This document shows, piece by piece, positions 55,912-64,000 of a DNA stretch of 64,000 nucleotides. The stretch comes from Crambe crambe (Eukaryota; Porifera; Demospongiae; Poecilosclerida; Crambeidae). Positions within the stretch are counted from its first letter, which is position 1. Every line of letters starts with the position of its first letter. The stretch is from contig OZ004598.1 of the NCBI GenBank assembly GCA_963924555.1, positions 2,752,501 through 2,816,500 on the forward strand, read 5' to 3'. The notes under the pieces were generated by a model that saw only the letters and a list, made by a program, of their open reading frames with translations, was not told the DNA's origin and searched no databases. The position numbers and the translations under genes are program-made.

Positions 55912-58809
55912 TGGCTGATAACACTCCTAGAAGGAGGGGAAGGGGTAGAGGTCGTGGTACACAGCAACTTTCATTAGTTGGACTATCTCGAGATACAGGA
56001 ATTGGCACTACTGCCCATCCAGACCCAGAGCCAACTTCTAATGCTGAGAAAATTCAGGATGCATTACCAACAGCAATAAATTCACAATTTGAAAATCCTG
56101 TGATAGGAACAAGTTCACAAAGTGAAGATTCTATTTTATCCCAGGAAGGAACACAATTCCAACTGGAAACTTCTAATTTTGCTGAAATGGTATCAAAAGA
56201 AGACACTTCCTTTCCGGTTTTTCCCCCCACAATAAATGATGGAAATCCAGAAATGCTTGCTAAAAATCAGCAAAGTACAGGTAACTGATTCATGTAGTCT
56301 TCAGATAGTTCGGGTATCAAAGTCAGGAGTGATCCCCCAACCATGATGAACGTAAATAAGGAAGTCATTCTCTCCTAGCTACGTAGGTGGCAGTAGCTTC
56401 AAGCAAAGTGAACCCACACACTAATCTCAGGAAGTAAATTTGTGATTTTCATTGCACTGAGCCTCAGAATGAAACAATATGGTGTGTCACCACAATTTGC
56501 TGATTCTGAATATTTTTACAATAAAATTAACTGTCACAGGTGGTGATATTAAAGTGCATCTGAAAAGACTACCTCCAACTGCCTCGGAGGATATCCTCAC
56601 GTGTTACTTTGAAAGTCAGGGTGAAAACATTGAGGTGACATCAGTTATTTTATTGGGAGATGGTGAAGCAGATGTTTCACTATCTGGACTGACAGCAGAT
56701 GGTATGTTTAACTGGCCACATACATACTGACTAGTGCCATATGGTCACTCTGTGTGCTAGATAATAGGGAAAACAGGTACGTAGCTTTGCCTTGGCACTC
56801 CCAAGGTGCTGTGTGTTACATCTTATTGGTGGTGCATGTGCTAACACAGGAGCACATGCCTCCACGTACGCATTGTGGGGGCAAGCACGCATACTCAGTT
56901 TACCCAAAGTCATTATGAAAAGAAGCTGCACTGTTAAAACATAATGTTTGAGATAGACTGTACATAAAAATCTATCAGTTGACTCCCTAGTGTGGGGGTT
57001 GGAGACAGCAACACCATTTATTTTGAATGCTGCTGTGGTGCTTTATCATATCACAGCCAATTAACCATTTCTTTTAGCTTGGTGCTGGCACTCACTTGTG
57101 TATTATGACTTTGACTCTTCAGGGTTTTATTTCTAAATCTCTTCTAGGTCAGAATCAGATAGTTTGGTTGATGCCAGCAACATGAGATTTGATAAAGAAG
57201 CTTCGCTGAGCCTATTCCTCGATCTTGTTCATGGTTGAGGACCTGTATTCCACTGATGGTGTGTTGACAGGGAGACAGAGGAAACATTTGCATGTGTAGC
57301 TAGCTTGCTCAAATTTTTAGACTCTCTACCAGATTTTTCTTTTCAGCTGTGCCACTCAACTATTTCCTGCTGACACAACTTGTGGAATAATGACTTTTTC
57401 ACCAGTTTGTGATACTGCAGGTTTTAGAGATCAAAGAGGACTTCTGCTTTCTGAAATCCTCCTTTGAAGCAGGTTCTAATGGGTATGGATTCCATGATTC
57501 CATTAAACATGCATGGAGGGAAGTAGGCATTCTGAATCTTGAAAAATAAGTCAATAAGAAATAGGAAACATTTTACTGATCCTCTAGATCTTTTTTCATA
57601 CAACTCCCTCAGTGAATCCCAATGTTGATATTCTTTTTCTGTAAGCTATGACAATGATCACCTGAGAAAAGGAAAAAAAACAACGCTTTCTTAAAAGTTC
57701 AAAGGCTTATTTTCACAGATAGATTCTAAAAGTCAGTCATCCACTGTCATAACCACAAGCTACAATTTGCCTGTGTCCAATCAGTAGGAATTTGCTCGGT
57801 CAGTGGAAATGTTTCATCACTTGCCCAAAAAAGCAGACCATTAATTGAAAATTGTTCACAACTGATACATGTAGGTTATCCTATGAAAAGCTGTGAAGTC
57901 CTCATATAAAGAACTAACAAATGGAGCAATTCACTGAAGACATGCTTGCATACCAGAAACACGACAAGTAAATGTAGCTCAACAACATTAATGGTGGAGG
58001 TGTATGTAGCATTTCCTTAATTAAAGAATCACTCAGCATTGGGTTTCCCACATTTCTTACTAATAGAACAGAAAAACACCTTTTGGAGTAAAATCATGCA
58101 TACCAAACCCATGGAAACTGTATTTGTAGCTCAGGATTAAAAGTCATCCTTGACTTGGTGGCCTTCACTCGATCAGCTCTTGATATCAGTCTTTTTTGCT
58201 ACAGGAGCTTGTGTTAGATCTTTTGTTCCTGAACTCTTTTATTAGATCAGTGTGCTCTTATGAATCTTCAGTAGAGCCCCCTCCCAAATAGATCAAGACC
58301 CTCCCCCCCTCAATGGAATTTTTTAGATCAAATCTTGTGAAATACTTCCCTGGCCACAACTATCTAGAAAAAGTACATAGGGAGGGGGGGGGGGGGGGGG
58401 GGGAAACAAAACAAACAAATAAAACAACTGGACTATTTCATGGGTGGCACTACTATCAGTTGGCACCCTCCACTTGTAATCCAAGAAAGGGGTCCAGAGC
58501 ATCTAGTCACTATTTTATTTCTTTGACTTTACAACAGAGTATGCTATTTTGATGAAGAAAACTCATAAGTTATCAAAATCAAAGTTTGATGTCGAAGTTG
58601 CAAAGAGTAAAAAATCTTTATCATGCACCATTGAAGTGACTGGATCTACTAAAGCCATAAAGAAGGACATCTTGGAGATGTATTTTGAATCAAAGAAATC
58701 AGGTGGCAGTGAAGACAGCATTGACACTTGCTCAATAATCAGTGATGAAATTGCAAATATAGCATTTAAAACTTCAGAAAGTATGTTGTACTTAATGGAT
58801 AGCTTTTTT

Positions 58810-58840
<31 letters not shown>

Positions 58841-61800
58841 GGGTGTATGGTGGCATATCTAAAATAGTCGGTATTTGACTTTTATAATTATCCAACAGGC
58901 TTGAAGTGCATAATTGCTAAGCTAGATCTGAATTACAATTTTTTTTTTTTTTTTTAACTTGGGGAGTATGGTCAACAACTGCTGGGGTTGGACATGAATC
59001 AAGTTAAGCTCCTTTGGGATTCAGTAAATAATTGACAATGCATAATTAATGACTACAGAGTGTTGGTGAAGGTTCAGTCTCTCTAGCACTGCTAGAAAAC
59101 TAGCACTAGAATGGCTACTGCAGGCTGATAATGATTGGGGAAAAAAATAAATTATACTTATTTTTTAAGAAGATTCTTGTGATAAAGAAGTATGAATTGT
59201 TTATTGCCATATTACTATTTTACTGTGTGTTTATTTTAAACTTCTGTAGTTGCAACTCGAGTTGTGTTGAAAGAGTCACATGTTGTTTGTGGATGTCGCC
59301 TCCAAGTGAAATTACTGGAGCCTCCATCAGAATCAAAAGAACTACCCAATGAGCAGTATGATCTCAGCAAACTTAAGATCAGCATGCATAATAATATTCC
59401 ACCAGATCATCTTTCTCTACTGATCTCTACTTTATTTGATATTGAAGAAGATAATTTTAAGGTGGAGATACATGATAATTCAGCCTTGATCAGTTTTGAT
59501 ACTTCATTTACTTTGAACCGTAAGCTGATTTGGTCCAATTTACATATTTATTCACAATTTGTTTCTGGTGTGATACAGAACTTCAAGAAATGTGTTCAAA
59601 AATTCGGGAAAAGAAGCTAAAAAGTGGAACTCTTGATGCTGAACTAGTTAAAATGTGTTCCAGTATTCTGGTGCATAATATTGATAATAGTGATCGTTAT
59701 GATGAAGACTTTATTACCTTGTATTTTAATTCAAGTAAAAAATCTGGTGGAGGTGGTGTTGAGAAAGTCTGTCTACTTGGCAGTGGAAAGGCAATGGTTA
59801 CTTTTGAAGATCCTAAAGGTAATGATTCACTTATAAAAATATGCAGTATGATAAATAAAGGCACCTCATATTATCCATGTCCCTTACTCAGAGGTCTTCC
59901 CTTTTTTCTTCTTTCCTTTCTTTTCTTTTCTTTTCTTTTCTTTTCTAGTTTCTGAACGTATCTTGAAGAAGAATCATCAGTATCTTGGTGACAATGTTAC
60001 AGTTGAATTATACACTGGTTCAGATTTTACTTCAGTGGAAGTTCTACCTATGCAAGGTAGCCCATCATCACAAAATTATTTTGAGTTGGTTCCTGGTGAT
60101 ATAGATCGAATGATAATCACATACATTCATAAAAGACCAGAATGCCTTGCTGAATTATCAAAAGAGCAAAACTTAATGGTGAAACCCAATGCTGAATCTT
60201 CTGACAGTATTGTGGTAACCTCCCTCGTACCTACAGTTTCTGGTTGGATGGAAAACTGTAAACAGCTGGTCATTGAGCGCATACTTGAGCTGTTCACTGT
60301 AATAACTGATATACAAGTTGAAGAGCATTCTCTTGGAGAAATCAATGATTATGTGTGTGAATTAAGAGATAAAAATATTTTTGACTTCAGATTTACTAAT
60401 AAAAGTAAGCTACTTCATGTTGTGGGTAGCAGAGAAGTGTTAACTCAATTTCAATCAACTATCAAAGAGATAATGAACAAATATATCAAAACTGAAGTTA
60501 TGCTTAACTTGACTGGTCCAGAGTATAATTATGTTACTCAAGCAAATTTAGATCAGTTGAAAGAACATTTTCCTAATGTTGTTATTGTGCCTGATGGTGA
60601 AGTACCTGGATTAAAAGTGAGTGGTACTGTGTGTGATCTTGATGTCCTGGAAAAACACTTGGCAAAGACTAAAATTCATGCGAGTGTGAATGTTGCTCTA
60701 CCAGCCTCAGTCCTACATTACTTGTATACTGATGGTCGATCACACCTAAATAAATATATGAAAGAGAAAGCACCAGATGTTGTTGTATCTTTTTTACCAG
60801 ATGAGCACAACATCATAAATTTGAATCTGCTTTGCAAATCATCTGACAATAATGAAGCGAAACATGTTGCCAGTAAATTAAAGGCAAAAACTACTGAGCA
60901 TCAAATCCCCCTTTCAAAATCATTTTTGTCTGTTATGGACGAGTTGGAAGACTTTAAACCTATGTGTGATTCTTTGCAATCTGGTAAACGTGTGAAGATT
61001 TTTCCTCAAAAAGAGATTATATTAATCACAGGCTTTAAGAAAGATGTGAAACATTGTTCACGAGTTCTTGATGAGTATGTTACAGAAAAAAGCAAGGTCC
61101 AGCAAAACAAGAAGATAGATAAGGGAGAATGGAAACTTCTGGAGACTTATATGAATAAGGAGTGGCAAATGTTTACTGAAAAATCCAAATCATTGAATAT
61201 TGAAATTTGTACACATCTTCCTAATAGTGATCACCCATCTATTGTCCTAGTTGGAGATAGAATTAACATCAGATGTGCCATGAAAAATTTACAAGAAATG
61301 CTATCCACTGTAGCTAAGAGGATAATTCCAGTAAAACGTCCAGGTGCTTGTGAATTCTTTACTTCACAAAGAGGAAGAATCTACTTAGATGGAATTGAAA
61401 AGCAAACATATGTTTCTATTGAGGTTTCCATTGCTGGATCAGAAGATGATACTCAGGGCACTGGCTATGAAACAGTATTCAGCATGAGAAATTGCAGAAG
61501 AAAATGTGTAGGTTACACAGGCCATATGAAAGTTTTAGTGTGCTCTGGTGACATCACAGAATATCGAGCTGAAGTCATGGTTAATGCTGCTAATGAGCAT
61601 TTAAGTCATGATGGAGGTGTTGCTCTTGCTATATCTAAAAAAGGTGGTCCAGTAATTCAAGAAGAGTGCACACAACAAGTACGGAAGCAGGGAACTATCG
61701 ATGTTGGTGATGTGTGGTGTACTCCTAAAACTGGAGGCTTGCCTTGTAAATTGTTAGTTCATGCTGTTGGGCCTAGATGGAAGGATGGTTATCACAAGGA

Positions 61801-64000
61801 AGAAACTCTTCTCTATAAAGCAACTATCAGTTCTCTTGAAAAAGCTCAGAATTATCACTCCATTGTTTTACCGGCAATTAGCTCTGGAATTTATGGTTTT
61901 CCAGTTCAAAAATGTGCAAATAGAATGGTCCAGGCTGTGACTGACTTTGCAAAGAAGTATCCTGTGTGTCCATTGCAGGAGGTCACATTCATTTCTCTCC
62001 CTTCTCAGGATAAAACTTCCTCTGCATTTGTATCAACACTGCAAAAGGTTTTGGAACCTGATAAAGTACAGATTGATCCTGATTCTCCATCGATAATACC
62101 ATCCAGCATGACAAAACCACCAAAAGGGAAGGAAACCAGGCAGGCTGTATCTCCTATTGAAAGATATACCAGTGGAAAAACATCTACTATTGAAAGAAGT
62201 GTGCTCGATAAAATCCATGTATGCCAAGGCAGTCTTCTGGATGTTCAGGTATTTAACTCGTTACCATCATTATTTGTACACATTGACATCAAAGTAGCAC
62301 CCCATTTATGTAACTGTTACACCTGGTGTTATTCTTTGTTTATGGTACAAAAAAGGTCATCAAGCCACCAAATCACACTCGTATAATACAATAACTGGTT
62401 TGTTTTTGTTTTTGTTGTTGTTTTGTTTTTGTTTGTTGTTGTTTTTGCTTTGTTTTTTGTTGTTGTTTTTTGTTTTGTTTTTCAATTTTTCATGTATGTA
62501 TTTTATTCCACATAATTATTCCATTAGGTTGATGTTTATGTGAACACTACTAATCCTCAACTTCAACTTTCCCAAGGAGCTGTGTCTCTGGCTTTACTGA
62601 AAGTTGGAGGACAATTGTTGCAACAAGAGTGTGACAATAAAGCTCCTATTAATGTGGGTGATGTGGCAATTACTGGCCCCGGAAACTTGCGATGTCGTCA
62701 TGTCCTTCATACTGTTTTACCAGGTTACAAAAAGAGATCTGTTGAAGCAGAGAAGGTATTGTTTAATATTAATGTAACTATTTTACTACTTCAATTTTTA
62801 TTTCCTTTTCTCTTAGATCCTACAAAAGTCAATCAAAAAGTGTATGCAGATTTGTGGCGATAAAGGAGTAAAATCCATAGCATTTCCATCACTTGGAACT
62901 GGAAATTTGGGATTTCCTAATGCTGTTGTAGCAAGAGTAATGCTGAAAGAAATATTCAAATATCTCTCTGATCACAAAAAAACATCGATATCTGAGGTTA
63001 ATTTAGTGATATATATGAAAGACACATTAGAATCATTCAGGCGGGAATTGAAATCATATGGTCCAAAGGAGACATCAAAAGGGGTTAAAAAAAGACGATC
63101 CATTTATGTTGAAACGAACAGTGCTCCTAAGAATGATGATCAAACCAAATCATTTGTTATTAAGGCTGTGACAGTTAATATCTCCCATGGAGATATCACA
63201 GAGAGTAAGTGTGACGTCATTGTCAACCCTACTGATTCAAAAATCACTCTCACTGGACAAGGTGTAGCTGGTGCCATACTAAGGAAAGGTGGTGATGAAT
63301 TGAAACAACTGTGTGATGTCCTCACTTCCAATGGTAAAATACTGGATGATTCTACTCCAGTCATTGAAACTAAAGCTACAGGATCATTGAAGGCAAAATG
63401 TTTATTTCATATATGCTTTGATGGAAATGACCAAAAAAGTTTTCATAAAATTATCATGGCGTGCTTAGAAAAAGCTGAGAAGGAGCAACACAGTTCAATA
63501 GCTTTTCCAGCTATCGGTACTGGAGTTCATGGATATCCAGAAGAGCAAGCAGCAATGGGAATGCTTAAAGTTATTAGCCAATTTACATTAAAGTATCCTA
63601 CAAGTCTCCTGATTATTGATATTGTGCTTTATCAGCCATCTACTTTTGAGAAATTTATACAAGCCTTTCAAAATCCTGCTTATTCGGAATCTGGAATATT
63701 TCAGAGAGCAAAAAATTTTATTCTAAAACCATTTGGTTATGGTGAGTTAACAGAATCTGATGTGATTCCCTTAACAAAACCAGTGCAGCAAGGTGAACTT
63801 GATATTAAAGTGTATGGGTTATCTGAAGAGGCCATGAAAAACGCTGAAAAAAAATTTTTTCATCTTATGGATGAGTTTTTTACCACTGAAAGTATTTTTG
63901 ATCCCATGATAAATAATTTGAGTGAAGAGGATAAACAAATATTGAAGAGAGAGAGTCATTTTAAAAATGTGGAAATGATTTTTGATTATCATCCAGTCAA
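55912..64000 (+). CDS. PARP14-like multi-macrodomain protein (start codon not found, 3' end outside window)
   Basis: PARP14-type proteins read and write ADP-ribosylation, and in vertebrates act in interferon and antiviral signalling. Exons: 55912-56280, 56540-56701, 58538-58780, 59250-59519, 59579-59818, 59949-62248, 62528-62755 and 62817 onward. Exon 1 is Arg/Gly-rich (RRRGRGRGRGTQQ). The next four each encode one RRM-like module (IKVHLKRLPP; CTIEVTGSTKAIKKDILEMYF; LKISMHNNIPPDHL; ILVHNIDNSDRYDEDFITLYF). The large exon holds a KH-like middle part and macrodomain 1 with the ADP-ribose motif MVNAANEHLSHDGGVALAI and SSGIYGFP. Macrodomain 2 (VNTTNPQLQLSQGAV, SLGTGNLGFP) and 3 (VNPTDSKITLTGQGVAGAI, IGTGVHGYP) follow. 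WWE and PARP catalytic domains, expected in PARP14, would lie past the window end, so enzymatic activity cannot be judged. Confidence 0.87.
56702..58537. other. Long intron of the PARP14-like gene
   Basis: This 1.8 kb intron separates two RRM-like exons. On the minus strand, 57300-57560 has short open stretches such as FPPCMFNGIMESIPIRTCFKG interrupted by stops, suggesting a decayed coding relic of unknown kind. It also has a poly-G at 58384-58403. Confidence 0.45.
58806..58843. repeat. Poly-T / poly-G tract
   Basis: About 14 T followed by about 24 G, just after the donor at 58781. Lengths in such runs are unreliable. Confidence 0.85.
62397..62485. repeat. T/G low-complexity tract (gtttttg units)
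   Basis: Irregular GTTTT and GTT units in the intron between macrodomain 1 and 2 exons, upstream of the acceptor at 62527. Confidence 0.9.

Noticed and set aside
58563..58895. 110-codon minus-strand ORF with a poly-Pro/poly-Lys run
   Set aside because: It arises from the poly-G/poly-T tract and the antisense of an RRM-like exon.

Overview
The window is AT-rich, intron-rich animal nuclear DNA with compact genes, short introns of roughly 60-500 bp, GT-AG splice sites, many microsatellites and small fold-back elements. All large proteins have clear metazoan counterparts (DHX38/PRP16, PLPBP/PROSC, codanin-1, CNOT1, a PARP14-like macrodomain protein, a UDP-glycosyltransferase, an alpha-carbonic anhydrase). 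Gene density, base composition and divergence from vertebrates suggest an early-branching animal, most likely a demosponge such as Amphimedon. That is inference from overall character, not a database match.

Layout, left to right. (1) 1-8557, + strand: C-terminal two thirds of the spliceosomal DEAH helicase DHX38, whose 5' exons lie before the window. (2) 8558-10040: repeat-rich spacer with a fold-back element and a decayed duplicate of a DHX38 exon/intron segment. (3) 10041-10870, +: intronless secreted alpha-carbonic anhydrase with an apparent frameshift. (4) 11646-12823, +: a five-exon small secreted cysteine-containing protein that I do not recognise. (5) 14482-15243, -: intronless PLPBP, head to head with (6) codanin-1 at 15429-25194, +. 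(7) 25579-33259, -: a giant protein of about 2,500 residues built of about 12 SPRY-like repeats, almost all in one 7.3 kb exon and convergent with codanin-1. (8) 34362-54534, +: CNOT1, scaffold of the CCR4-NOT deadenylase, in about 54 exons. One of its introns holds a complete intronless UDP-glycosyltransferase gene (38733-40316) and another holds fossil transposon fragments. (9) 55912 to the window end, +: a PARP14-like protein with RRM-like modules and three macrodomains; its start codon and 3' end are not visible here.

The genes do not form one pathway. DHX38 (splicing), CNOT1 (mRNA decay) and codanin-1 (ASF1 histone-chaperone control) are housekeeping genes. The accessory content is the SPRY array, the orphan secreted gene, the carbonic anhydrase, the nested UGT and the macrodomain gene. 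The best candidates for something undescribed are the SPRY-repeat giant and the orphan secreted protein. Exon borders were read by eye from splice signals, reading phase and remembered human homologues. Codanin-1 has several joins I could not phase.
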